From the NCBI GenBank assembly GCA_910577255.1, contig CAJTMH010000001.1, positions 372,001 through 436,000 of the forward strand: a stretch of DNA of 64,000 nucleotides, in the 5' to 3' direction. The DNA is from an uncultured Duncaniella sp. GTDB lineage: Bacteria > Bacteroidota > Bacteroidia > Bacteroidales > Muribaculaceae. The notes under the pieces are model-generated. The model was not told the origin of the DNA. It saw nothing but the letters and a program-made list of their open reading frames with translations, and made no database searches. The translations under genes were made by a program, and so were the position numbers. Of the stretch, positions 33,897 to 42,703 are shown piece by piece. Within the stretch, counting starts at the first letter, position 1; the number at the start of each line of letters is the position of its first letter.

Positions 33897-36800
33897 TTAT
33901 AATGTTGATTTATGTTTTTTCTTTTGTGTGAGGTAATAAGCCAAAGGCACAATAAATATATTAAGGACAGTAGAGGTGAGGAGACCACCTAAGATTACTA
34001 TCGCAAGCGGTGACTGGATTTCGTTGCCAGGTTTATCTCCGTTGATAGCCAGAGGTATCAACGCCAATGCAGAGCTCAAAGCCGTCATCAAGATAGGATT
34101 GAGACGATCTGTAGAGCCTAACATAATACGTTCCATAAGTCCCACTCCATGGTCACGCAATTGGTCATAGCGGGACATCAGCAACATACCGTTTCGGGTC
34201 GTGATACCTAACAACGATATAAATCCGATGATAGCAGGGATGTTCAATTCGCCAGAAGTGACACATAGGAGGAAAATGCCACCTATGATGGCCAACGGCA
34301 TATTTAAAAGGATAATAGCAGCCTGGGTGGCATTATGGAACTGTCCGTACAGAAGGATAAATATTATCACCAATGCTATCAATGACACGAGCATAAGTGT
34401 ACGTGAGGCCTCGGCTTCATTTTCAAACTGGCCACCATAATTGATATAGTATCCTTCCGGGAGTGTTATTTCCTCACCAATCTCCTCTTTGATATCGTCA
34501 ATGACGCTTTTCAAGTCTCTGTCCGCGACATTTGCAGAGATAACTATACGCCGGCTTACATTCTCACGGTTAATCGTGTTAGGCCCAGACGAAGAAACCA
34601 CATCCGCAATCTCCGACAAAGGGATTTTACCTTTAGGGGAATCAATGGTTAATACCGAAATATTCTCTATTGTGGATCGGCTCTCCGGGGCGACTTTAAG
34701 CGTCAGATTATAAGGTATACCATTCTCATATACCTGAGAGACTTTCTCTCCGCTTAAAGCCACGTTTACGAATTCGGTAAATTCATTTACCGGAATGCCA
34801 TAGTAGGCCAACATGTCACGTTTCGGACGGATGTCGATTTGCGGGCGCTGCACCTGCTGTTCGATGTTCACATCAACCACGCCATCTATCCCCGAAATAT
34901 GTTTCTTTATCTGATTTCCGATATTAAACAAACGTGTCAAATCATCACCGAAAAGCTTTATGGCAATCTGCGCTTCCGTGCCCGAAAGCATAGCGTCGAT
35001 GCGATGGGATATCGGCTGACCGATCTCAATATTCGCACCCGGCAGATGCGAAAGTTCATGACGCAAATCAGCTAAAAGCTCTTTACGGCTACGTCCATTA
35101 TCAAGAGTATAAGGAGCTTCAATTTCTGAAACATTCACGCCTAAAGAGTGCTCATCAAGTTCTGCTCTACCGGTCTTGCGTGCAACAACTGAAATTTCGG
35201 GCATAGAAAGTATGATTCTTTCAGCCTCACGACCTAATCGGTCGCTCTCCTCCAGAGATATCCCTGGCAAAGTGCTCACATTGATAGTAAGTGAGCCCTC
35301 GTTAAAACCGGGGAGGAAACTACGTCCTAATGTGAAAAATAAGCCTAAAGCGACTGCAAACAGAACTCCTGTTGCAATAAAAATAGGCTTTATCGCCTTG
35401 AACGATTTATGGAGAGCCTTCTCATAACCGATACGAAGTTTGCGTGCAAGCCATGACTCACGATCAAGACTCTTTGCCACCTTGTCACCGCCTAAAAGAA
35501 ATGAGCAGAGTACCGGGGTGACAGTGAGAGCAACAATAGTAGACGCAATCAAAGCCACGATAAATGAAATGCCAAGTGGTTTCAGCATTCGGCCCTCTAT
35601 ACCGTCAAGGAAAAAGAGCGGAAGGAAGCTCGCCATTATAATCAAGGACGAGTTGAAAATGGGAAGGCGCACTTCCTTGGACGCATTATAGACCACACTT
35701 ACTATTGGCCTCTTAGCCTTTAGATTCTCACGTAAACGTTTGTAGACATTTTCCACATCAACAATCGCATCATCCACCAGTGACCCGATGGCGATGGCAA
35801 TACCACCGAGACTCATTGTATTGATGGTAAGACCAAGGAAATGAAGTACCAAAATGGTAATGATAATCGACAAAGGCAACGCAACAAGCGAAATAAGCGT
35901 GGTGCGTAGGTTCATCAGGAAGAAGAACAGGATTACTATAACGAAAATAGCGCCTATGAAAAGTGATTCCTGGAGATTACCGATAGAATTGTCGATAAAA
36001 TCTGACTGACGGAATATATCGGTATTGATTTTTACATCAGCCGGGAAACTACGCTTCAAAATGTCGAGCTGTTGCTCAATCTCTTCCGTAAGTTGTATTG
36101 TCCCCACTGAGGGCTGCTTAGTGACTGTAAGAAGTACGGCCGGGTGTGTATTGACCGACGCGACACCCAAACGAGGCTCTTCGGCACCGACTTTCACCTC
36201 CGCGATGTCAGATAAGCGCACTATGCCATTCACGTCGCTCTTAATAACCGCCTGGGCCAATATCTCGGGATCAGATGTAGTCACATCACCTTTCACCAGA
36301 TACTCATTACCGTATTCATAAATAACACCACCGGAAGCATTAGCATTCATGTTGGACACAGCTGCCTTTACCTGTGTCAATGACACTCCATGCTTCTGCA
36401 TTGCAGCAGGCGATAAAAGAATCTGATACTCTTTTGCGTCACCTCCGATTACTGATACCTGCGAAATTCCTGAAATAGACAGCAGGCGCGGACGTATCTG
36501 CCAGTCTGCTATGGTGCGCAGTTCTTCTGTATCGGTAATCGAGTCGGAGGTCAGACCGATTATCATTATTTCTCCAAGGATAGATGACTGTGGCCCTAAT
36601 GTAGGCTTGCCTACTCCTGGGGGAAGAGAACCCTCTGTTTCAGAAAGTTTCTCCGACACAATCTGTCGGGCCCGGTAGACATCTGTGCCCCAATCGAACT
36701 CGACCCAGACTACTGAAAATCCAGTGGCCGATGATGACCTCACACGTCTTACACCGGTAGCACCGTTCACGGCTGTCTCTACCGGATATGTGACAATTTT

Positions 36801-36986
36801 TTCAATCTCCTCCGGAGCCATGCCGGGGGCCTCGGTCATAACAACGACCGTTGGCGCGTTGAGGTCAGGAAATATATCAACCTCGGTTTTCATCATGACA
36901 ATCATACCGTAGATCAGCAGCAATCCTGATATGATCACCACAGCTAACCTGTTGTCAAGCGATATTTTTATAATTCTATTAAGCAT
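33897..36986 (-). CDS. Heavy-metal-type RND efflux pump (CusA/CzcA family)
   Basis: Proton-driven inner-membrane pump exporting metal ions or other cations. The 1,029-residue protein has the RND layout: one membrane helix (12-32), a large periplasmic porter domain, helices from about 340, a second porter domain, and a final helix bundle. The proton-relay pair Asp405/Asp406 stands in GSLVDDAIVDVENV. The opening DNRLAVVIISG and VDIFPDLNAPTVVVMTEAPGMAPEE is typical of the heavy-metal (HME) branch. The substrate cannot be fixed; the His-rich adaptor favours a metal. It is the middle gene of adaptor-pump-TolC. Confidence 0.92.
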   Translation of the reverse strand: MLNRIIKISLDNRLAVVIISGLLLIYGMIVMMKTEVDIFPDLNAPTVVVMTEAPGMAPEEIEKIVTYPVETAVNGATGVRRVRSSSATGFSVVWVEFDWGTDVYRARQIVSEKLSETEGSLPPGVGKPTLGPQSSILGEIMIIGLTSDSITDTEELRTIADWQIRPRLLSISGISQVSVIGGDAKEYQILLSPAAMQKHGVSLTQVKAAVSNMNANASGGVIYEYGNEYLVKGDVTTSDPEILAQAVIKSDVNGIVRLSDIAEVKVGAEEPRLGVASVNTHPAVLLTVTKQPSVGTIQLTEEIEQQLDILKRSFPADVKINTDIFRQSDFIDNSIGNLQESLFIGAIFVIVILFFFLMNLRTTLISLVALPLSIIITILVLHFLGLTINTMSLGGIAIAIGSLVDDAIVDVENVYKRLRENLKAKRPIVSVVYNASKEVRLPIFNSSLIIMASFLPLFFLDGIEGRMLKPLGISFIVALIASTIVALTVTPVLCSFLLGGDKVAKSLDRESWLARKLRIGYEKALHKSFKAIKPIFIATGVLFAVALGLFFTLGRSFLPGFNEGSLTINVSTLPGISLEESDRLGREAERIILSMPEISVVARKTGRAELDEHSLGVNVSEIEAPYTLDNGRSRKELLADLRHELSHLPGANIEIGQPISHRIDAMLSGTEAQIAIKLFGDDLTRLFNIGNQIKKHISGIDGVVDVNIEQQVQRPQIDIRPKRDMLAYYGIPVNEFTEFVNVALSGEKVSQVYENGIPYNLTLKVAPESRSTIENISVLTIDSPKGKIPLSEIADVVSSSGPNTINRENVSRRIVISANVADRDLKSVIDDIKEEIGEEITLPEGYYINYGGQFENEAEASRTLMLVSLIALVIIFILLYGQFHNATQAAIILLNMPLAIIGGIFLLCVTSGELNIPAIIGFISLLGITTRNGMLLMSRYDQLRDHGVGLMERIMLGSTDRLNPILMTALSSALALIPLAINGDKPGNEIQSPLAIVILGGLLTSTVLNIFIVPLAYYLTQKKKHKSTL

Positions 36987-37006
36987 AACAAGTGCCGGAT
37001 TGATAA

Positions 37007-38131
37007 TTAATGAGAGTGAGAATGACCTTCAGGAACTACAGTCGACGTTTCTGCCAAGCGCACAAAAGTAGTGCCAGCCACAACCACGGAATCATCAGAG
37101 GCAAGACCAGACTTAATTTCTACTTTCCGCCCATCACTTTGTCCTACAGTAACAGGCTGTTTCTTGTATCCATGATCATCTATCTTGACATACACAAACT
37201 TCTCGCCCATCTGCTCAGAAAGAGCCTCAACAGGAACTGACAAGACCTCGGCCGTTTCATTCCCTATCAGATAGACTTCAACAGGAGCACCCGGGATTAC
37301 AACTCCGGGGTTGTCGAATGAGAAATACACCGGTATATAACCTGGTGTCTCGGTAGCGGCACAGGATGAGTTGGAGAGAAGGCGTCCATTGTAATCACTC
37401 AAAGACACTGGTGATTCATCGGCAAGAATAGTGGCCGACTGAATAAGAGGGAGAAAAGAGACTTCACGTTGTGGAAGCAAGGCTTTTAATGTGAGACGTG
37501 TAGAGCGAGCCACTGATGCAATCGGTGCACCGGTCTCCACATACTGGCCGTCGGACACAGAAACCGCATTGATGACCCCAGAAATGGGTGATGTGGCAGC
37601 TCCGCCGGCCGCTCTTGAGCTATACGCCGCTTTGGCATTTTCATAAGCCTGCAAGGCATCATTATAGTCTTTTTTCGTCACTATTCCGTCAGCTACAAGT
37701 GGCGTGATCCTATCCAGTTCACGCTTAGCCGCCTGGAGAGCTATGCGTGCAGTTTCATTGGCGTCGCCTCCTGACATATTCTTGGCTGAGATAGAGGCTA
37801 TAGCCTCACCGGCTTTTACTGTTTTACCTTGAGTAATACCTTTGACAAATGATACCACGCCGGAAGTTGGTGCCGTCACAATAGCCTGGTCGGCAGTCGA
37901 AGGAAGCACCTCACCTATGACTTTTATTGCAGCACTAAATGGCTTGGAGGTTACGGCCTGCACACTAACTCCGAAGCGCGTGGCATCAGCTGGACTCATC
38001 ACTATTTCATCATCACCATGGCCATGTCCTTTCTCCTCGGACTCAGCCTCATGGTCATTAGAATGGCAACTTACAAAAAACAAAGCCGATATAATGGCTA
38101 AACCTCTGAAACTCATTTTAATACTTCTCAT
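37007..38131 (-). CDS. RND periplasmic adaptor (CzcB/CusB-like), His-rich lipoprotein
   Basis: Links the inner-membrane pump to the outer-membrane channel. A lipoprotein signal ends at LFFVSCHSN, with the Cys lipidated. Directly after it comes a His/Glu-rich stretch (EEKGHGHGDDE), and the C-terminus ends GHSHSH, both likely metal-binding. Between them are the barrel-sandwich lipoyl halves (VVSFVKGITQGKTVKAGEAIA; APIASVARS), a hairpin of helices (about 120-175) and a beta-barrel domain. The start may be 38131 or the Met five codons on (38116). It heads the three-gene pump operon, 20 bases before the pump gene. Confidence 0.9.
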   Translation of the reverse strand: MRSIKMSFRGLAIISALFFVSCHSNDHEAESEEKGHGHGDDEIVMSPADATRFGVSVQAVTSKPFSAAIKVIGEVLPSTADQAIVTAPTSGVVSFVKGITQGKTVKAGEAIASISAKNMSGGDANETARIALQAAKRELDRITPLVADGIVTKKDYNDALQAYENAKAAYSSRAAGGAATSPISGVINAVSVSDGQYVETGAPIASVARSTRLTLKALLPQREVSFLPLIQSATILADESPVSLSDYNGRLLSNSSCAATETPGYIPVYFSFDNPGVVIPGAPVEVYLIGNETAEVLSVPVEALSEQMGEKFVYVKIDDHGYKKQPVTVGQSDGRKVEIKSGLASDDSVVVAGTTFVRLAETSTVVPEGHSHSH

Positions 38132-38167
38132 ACAAGTGGGTTAATCAGACTAATATTATATAACTTG

Positions 38168-38199
38168 CCGCCAACCGGCGGAATGTAACCGCAAAATTA
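38168..38199 (-). promoter_or_regulatory. Promoter and leader hairpin of the RND efflux operon
   Basis: The minus strand has the -7 box TAATTTTG at 38192-38199; a GC-rich hairpin CCGCC-aacc-GGCGG at 38168-38181 falls in the leader. No good -33 match is seen. Confidence 0.45.
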
Positions 38200-38294
38200 T
38201 CACCTCCTTCCGGCGAAATTGTTACATCTTTTTGTGGAATTATTGCAAAATTACGCAACAAAATCCGCTCTTACAAATCTTTTTGTTTTATCGC

Positions 38295-38325
38295 TTGGGT
38301 ATTTTGCCCCTTTTCCCTAACTTTG
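38295..38325 (+). promoter_or_regulatory. Promoter of the hydrolase-Mur ligase-ddl operon
   Basis: TTGG at 38295-38298, 19 bases, then TAACTTTG at 38318-38325. It lies inside the longer open frame that starts at 38232, so the true start must be downstream (38349). Confidence 0.65.
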
Positions 38326-38348
38326 CATCTCAGATTTTTAAAACCCAA

Positions 38349-39116
38349 ATGGAGACTGACACTATTCTCGAAAATTTAAAGTTCCATTACACTGACTCAG
38401 GTATCGGGTCGAAAACTATAATCCTCATGCATGGCTGGGGGTGTAATCACACCACACTTGCATCCGTAGAACGCATAGCACTGGAATGCGGTTATAGAGT
38501 CATAAATGTTGATTTCCCAGGTTTCGGAGATTCGGAAGAACCGGATGATGTGTGGGGAGTTGAACAATACACACGTGTTGTCGAGCAATTGGTCAGGAAT
38601 CTGCGTATCACATCACCTGCCCTTTTGGGGCATTCATTCGGAGGACGTGTAGGTATTCTATACGCGTCGCGCAATGATGTAAGCAAAATGATACTCGTGG
38701 ACGCTGCAGGAATCAAACCTACAAGGACACTTAAATACTACTGGAAAGTTTATACCTTCAAGGCAATGAAAAGGCTGATGTACTTGATATATGGAAAAGA
38801 GAAGGCCGAACTAAAACTTGATGCGCGACGCGCCAAAGCCGGATCAAGTGACTATGCGCAAGCTTCACCTAAAATGCGCAAAATACTCTCGAAAGTAGTG
38901 AACGAGGACCTTACGGACAGGCTTTCACTCATCACTGCCCCCACTCTGCTGATATGGGGTGAGAATGACACTGCCACACCGCTTAAGGACGCAAAAAAGA
39001 TGGAAAAACTCATACCTGATGCCGGATTGGTGTCATTCCCGGGATGTGGCCATTACAGTTTCCTCGATAATCCGGGACAATTCAAGGCTGTCTTGAAGAG
39101 TTTTCTCAACTCATGA
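38349..39116 (+). CDS. Alpha/beta-hydrolase
   Basis: A cytoplasmic serine hydrolase of unknown substrate. The frame is open from 38232, but the promoter at 38318-38325 and the family start (METDTILENLKFHYTDSG) place the ATG at 38349, giving 255 residues. The triad is visible: Ser96 in LLGHSFGGRVG, Asp207 in WGENDTATP, and His235 in GCGHYSFLDNP; the oxyanion motif is LMHGWGC near 26-32. It is followed after 36 bases by a Mur ligase and then a Ddl, so the substrate may be a cell-wall intermediate or its precursor, but this is inference from context only. Confidence 0.88.
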   Translation: METDTILENLKFHYTDSGIGSKTIILMHGWGCNHTTLASVERIALECGYRVINVDFPGFGDSEEPDDVWGVEQYTRVVEQLVRNLRITSPALLGHSFGGRVGILYASRNDVSKMILVDAAGIKPTRTLKYYWKVYTFKAMKRLMYLIYGKEKAELKLDARRAKAGSSDYAQASPKMRKILSKVVNEDLTDRLSLITAPTLLIWGENDTATPLKDAKKMEKLIPDAGLVSFPGCGHYSFLDNPGQFKAVLKSFLNS

Positions 39117-39152
39117 ATCAATTAAACCACAAATATAAATAACCAGTATAAA

Positions 39153-40739
39153 ATGCTATCAATCAGCATAATCGCAATAGTTATCGCAGTCGTCAATGTG
39201 GTGCTGGAATTTCGCCGGGATTTGATGATGCTTCAACAAAATTCTTATCGGAACGAACGCTATAACCGGTGGCTATCCACATCGCAGGACACGACCTCGA
39301 CCATGCGCCTGGTGTCTGGAGCAGTGGTGCTTGCCTCTCTCTCCACGCTTTCCATTCCCATCGTGGCATGCAATCTTGTGGCATTGGTGTCAATTGTGAA
39401 TATCTTCAACCTGGCAAATAAGAAATATAAGAAACCGTTGGTGATGACACGCCGTGCGTGGCGTATCTTTTCCACAATGTTGCTTTTAGCTGCTATTATC
39501 TTAGGTGCAGTGGTTGCTTTCTGCGTTGTCAAAGGTTACTCGCTTGAATTCGGGGCCATCACCGCTCTGCTTATATATTGCTTCTCGCACGTCTTTGCAT
39601 TGGCTGCAAACTGGCTCCTCAAACCGGTGGAGAAGAGTATCAACCAAAAATACTACAATGACGCGCAACGAATACTTAATTCAATGCCGGACCTCAAAAT
39701 CATTGGTATTACAGGCAGTTACGGCAAGACAAGCACGAAGCATTATCTAAATCGTATCCTTTCGGAACATTATGATGTCATGATGACTCCCGGCAGCTAC
39801 AACACGACAATGGGTGTGATACGAACAGTCAGGGAGTATCTCAAGCCTTACAACGAGGTCTTTATCGTGGAAATGGGAGCGAAACAGCCTGGCGACATAA
39901 AAGAAATATGCGATCTTGTGCATCCAGAAATAGGTATTATCACAGCTGTAGGCGAGCAGCATCTCGAATCCTTCAAGACAATAGAAAATGTACAGCGCAC
40001 AAAATTCGAGCTGGTGGATTCACTTCCTGCCGATGGCCTTGCCGTGGTCAATGACGATTTCGAGTATGTGGCAAACCGTGATGTGGATAATGTGAAGTGT
40101 ATACGCTATGCCGTCTCGACCACCGGCGCCGCTAAGTATGTGGCCAAAGAAATCACCTATTCCCCCACCGGGACAACTTTTACCGTATCTGACTCCCAAG
40201 GCAACTCCCTGGAGTTCAAAACCCGCCTTGTCGGAGAATGTAACGTGTCAAATCTACTGGCTGCCATAATAGTAGCGTTGAAGCTCAACGTCCCTGTGGA
40301 AAAAATCAGATATGCCGTAAGCCAGATAGAGCAGGTTGAACATCGTCTAAACATGAAGAGAACACCCGGCGGGGTCACAATTATCGACGATGCCTTCAAC
40401 TCGAACCCTACAGGCTCCAAAATGGCCCTTGATGTCCTCGCAATGATGACTCAGGGCAAACGCATCGTTGTCACACCAGGAATGATTGAGCTCGGTGATA
40501 AACAGGAAGAACTCAATGAGATTTTCGGCAAAAAGATAGCCACATGTGCCGACGAAGCAGTGATAGTGGGCGAATATAACCGCGAGGCTATCATAAGAGG
40601 CATTGAAAGCGTGGATGACAGGATAGCACGTGTCCATAAAGTCAACACTTTCGCTGAGGCTCAGGCGTTGTTAGCCTCCATTCTCCGCCCCGGCGACACA
40701 ATCTTATATGAAAACGACCTTCCGGATACGTTCAAATAA
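39153..40739 (+). CDS. Membrane-anchored Mur ligase family protein (MurF-like)
   Basis: ATP-dependent amide-forming ligase with an N-terminal membrane part. Residues 1-160 hold about four hydrophobic segments (1-18, 52-87, 105-125, 132-155). From 180 on is the Mur ligase: P-loop ITGSYGKTSTKH at 186-197, EMGAKQPGDI, ITAVGEQHLESF, and the ligase C-terminal domain with VEHRLNMKRTPGG and IDDAFNSNPTGSK. The closest enzyme type is MurF, which adds D-Ala-D-Ala. A normal cytoplasmic MurF should exist in the dcw cluster, so this is probably a second ligase with a separate role. The alpha/beta hydrolase precedes it and ddl follows. Confidence 0.85.
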   Translation: MLSISIIAIVIAVVNVVLEFRRDLMMLQQNSYRNERYNRWLSTSQDTTSTMRLVSGAVVLASLSTLSIPIVACNLVALVSIVNIFNLANKKYKKPLVMTRRAWRIFSTMLLLAAIILGAVVAFCVVKGYSLEFGAITALLIYCFSHVFALAANWLLKPVEKSINQKYYNDAQRILNSMPDLKIIGITGSYGKTSTKHYLNRILSEHYDVMMTPGSYNTTMGVIRTVREYLKPYNEVFIVEMGAKQPGDIKEICDLVHPEIGIITAVGEQHLESFKTIENVQRTKFELVDSLPADGLAVVNDDFEYVANRDVDNVKCIRYAVSTTGAAKYVAKEITYSPTGTTFTVSDSQGNSLEFKTRLVGECNVSNLLAAIIVALKLNVPVEKIRYAVSQIEQVEHRLNMKRTPGGVTIIDDAFNSNPTGSKMALDVLAMMTQGKRIVVTPGMIELGDKQEELNEIFGKKIATCADEAVIVGEYNREAIIRGIESVDDRIARVHKVNTFAEAQALLASILRPGDTILYENDLPDTFK

Positions 40740-40804
40740 CGTATGCGTAACCGTGCAGAAAACGCAATAATTTAATCTATTAGAAAACAATAAACTCACC
40801 ATAA

Positions 40805-41998
40805 ATGAAAACCAACATTGGAGTGTTTTTCGGCGGACGTTCCACCGAGCACGAAATTTCAGTTATTTCAGCATCGCAAGCGATGCATGCCATAAACCGC
40901 GACAAATATGATGTCACCCCTATTTACATATCAAAGCAAGGTAAATACTATACCGGTGACGCATTGTTTGATATAGCTAATTACAGAGATATACCAGCCC
41001 TGCTGGAGAAATGCACGCAGGTGTATATGGAACCATCCTATGGTGACTATAACCTTTATCGTGTCAAAAAGCCTATGTTCGGGTCGGCAGTGGTAACCAC
41101 TCTTGACGTTGTTATCCCTGTGCTGCACGGTTCAAACGTGGAGGACGGAATATTTGAAGGTGTCCTCGAAACCATCGGCATCCCCTATGCCGGGTGCAAC
41201 ACCTTGGCAAGCGCCAACGGCATGGATAAAATCACAATGAAGATGATTCTCCATGCATGTGACATACCTGTGATTGATTATGTGTGGTTTACCGATAAGC
41301 AATGGTTTGCGCAGCGTGATGCCCTAATTGAAAAAATCGAAAGCAAGATTGGGTATCCTGTGATTGTCAAACCTGCTAATTTGGGTTCAAGCGTCGGTAT
41401 CGGACGTGCGGCCAACAGAGAGCAGCTGATTGAAAAAGTCGAAGTGGCAGAGAAGTATTCAGCCCGCATTATCGTAGAGCACATGGTTGATAACCTTAAG
41501 GAAATCAACTGCTCGGTGCTCGGTGATTGTGACGAGTATGAATCATCTGTGCTTGAAGAACCTATAAAGAGTGCCGAGATTCTTTCATACGAGGATAAGT
41601 ACATGGGAGGCACAAAGGGTGCTAAAGGCATGCAGGCATCCCAGAAGCGTATTCCCGCCGAACTGCCACAGGATATGACCGATCGAATCCGCTTCCTTGC
41701 AGGCGAGACTTTCCGTGTGCTCAGCTGCCACGGTGTGAGCCGTATTGACTTTATCGTGGATGATGACACAAACGAAATCTTCGTCAACGAAATCAACACC
41801 ATCCCGGGCTCATTGTCATTCTATCTTTGGGAAGCCACCGGACTGTCATTTGACAAACTCATGGACCGACTGGTGCACCTTGCCTTAAAACGCAAACGCG
41901 AGCAGGGGCAGAAGACCGTGAGCTATGATCAAAATATCTTCTCTATGACTGGAGGTGCAAAAGGTGGCATCAAAGGCGGAAGCAAATTCAAGAAATAG
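40805..41998 (+). CDS. ddl: D-alanine-D-alanine ligase-type ATP-grasp enzyme
   Basis: Expected to join two D-alanines. The 397-residue protein has the Ddl opening GVFFGGRSTEHEISVIS, the ATP-grasp segments VIVKPANLGSSVGIGRA, the omega-loop SYEDKYMGG with the tyrosine that favours D-Ala-D-Ala over D-Ala-D-Lac, and NEINTIPGSLSFYLWE in place of the usual NTMPGFT. This longer form with PGSLxFYLWE resembles clostridial ligases more than the roughly 330-residue Bacteroides enzyme. The last 20 residues are an odd Gly/Lys tail (GGAKGGIKGGSKFKK). Operon position after a Mur ligase suggests that the dipeptide is passed to that ligase. Confidence 0.85.
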   Translation: MKTNIGVFFGGRSTEHEISVISASQAMHAINRDKYDVTPIYISKQGKYYTGDALFDIANYRDIPALLEKCTQVYMEPSYGDYNLYRVKKPMFGSAVVTTLDVVIPVLHGSNVEDGIFEGVLETIGIPYAGCNTLASANGMDKITMKMILHACDIPVIDYVWFTDKQWFAQRDALIEKIESKIGYPVIVKPANLGSSVGIGRAANREQLIEKVEVAEKYSARIIVEHMVDNLKEINCSVLGDCDEYESSVLEEPIKSAEILSYEDKYMGGTKGAKGMQASQKRIPAELPQDMTDRIRFLAGETFRVLSCHGVSRIDFIVDDDTNEIFVNEINTIPGSLSFYLWEATGLSFDKLMDRLVHLALKRKREQGQKTVSYDQNIFSMTGGAKGGIKGGSKFKK

Positions 41999-42022
41999 CT
42001 TAGCTTAGAAAACTGAGATATA

Positions 42023-42199
42023 ATGGGCAATCTATGGTATTGGCTACTTGCGGCAGTGAGTTTCGGGCTTATTTCAGGCGCGCTTTACACCTGGATATCA
42101 CCTCGCAAACTGAAAGGGATGAAACTCTTTCTCAGGAGTAGTGGACTTTACTTTCTGTTTGCAATGGCGATAGTGTTAATCCTGCTCATATTAACCTGA
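42023..42199 (+). CDS. Small membrane protein, 58 aa, downstream of ddl
   Basis: ATG at 42023, 25 bases after the ddl stop, opens a 58-codon frame to TGA at 42199. The peptide has two hydrophobic helices (YWLLAAVSFGLISGALY near 6-22 and SGLYFLFAMAIVLILLILT near 40-58) joined by a basic loop (PRKLKGMK). I know no family. The two-helix layout with a positive loop is what a real small inner-membrane protein looks like. It ends 3 bases before rlmH on the other strand. It may belong to the Mur ligase/ddl operon. Confidence 0.55.
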   Translation: MGNLWYWLLAAVSFGLISGALYTWISPRKLKGMKLFLRSSGLYFLFAMAIVLILLILT

Positions 42200-42202
42200 C
42201 GA

Positions 42203-42676
42203 TCAATCATGGTGATATGGTTCGCCTCTAAGGATTGTCATAGCCCTGTAGATTTGCTCAACAAAAAATAGCCGGACCATTTCGTGGGTAAATGTCATCC
42301 TTGAAAGCGAAATTTTCTCGTTGGCCCGCTGATACATCTCAGAGGAGAAGCCATAAGGGCCACCGATGACGAAGATGAGGCGCTTGATCCCTTGCACCAT
42401 CTTTTTGTCGACATAGGCCGCGAACTCTCGGGACGTGAATTCCTTGCCCCTCTCATCAAGGAGCACTACCACATCACCCGGCTGAAGCATTGAGATGATT
42501 GTCTGCCCTTCTCGTTGCTTCTGTGCATCCTCAGTAAGAGCCTTGCTCGATTTTATGTCGGGCACTATTACCATTTCCATTGGAAGATAATGATTGATTC
42601 GCTTGACGAATCCTTCAATCCCTTTGGATATGTAGTCGGTGGCAGTCTTGCCAACTGCCATAAGTATAATTTTCAT
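42203..42676 (-). CDS. rlmH: 23S rRNA pseudouridine-1915 N3-methyltransferase
   Basis: Methylates the N3 of pseudouridine 1915 in helix 69 of 23S rRNA. The 157-residue protein is a minimal SPOUT enzyme: VVLLDERGKEFTSREFA near 88-105, IFVIGGPYGFSSEMY near 119-133 and the knotted end SRMTFTHEMVRLFFVEQIYRA. Length normal. It is divergent from nadC with only 27 bases between them, and converges on the 58-residue gene. Confidence 0.96.
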   Translation of the reverse strand: MKIILMAVGKTATDYISKGIEGFVKRINHYLPMEMVIVPDIKSSKALTEDAQKQREGQTIISMLQPGDVVVLLDERGKEFTSREFAAYVDKKMVQGIKRLIFVIGGPYGFSSEMYQRANEKISLSRMTFTHEMVRLFFVEQIYRAMTILRGEPYHHD

Positions 42677-42703
42677 GTGACAATATAAAATTTATTACAA
42701 AAT

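Noticed and set aside
39193..39532. Minus-strand frames opposite the membrane part of the Mur ligase
   Set aside because: Antisense shadows; the plus-strand protein has a clean membrane-helix pattern.
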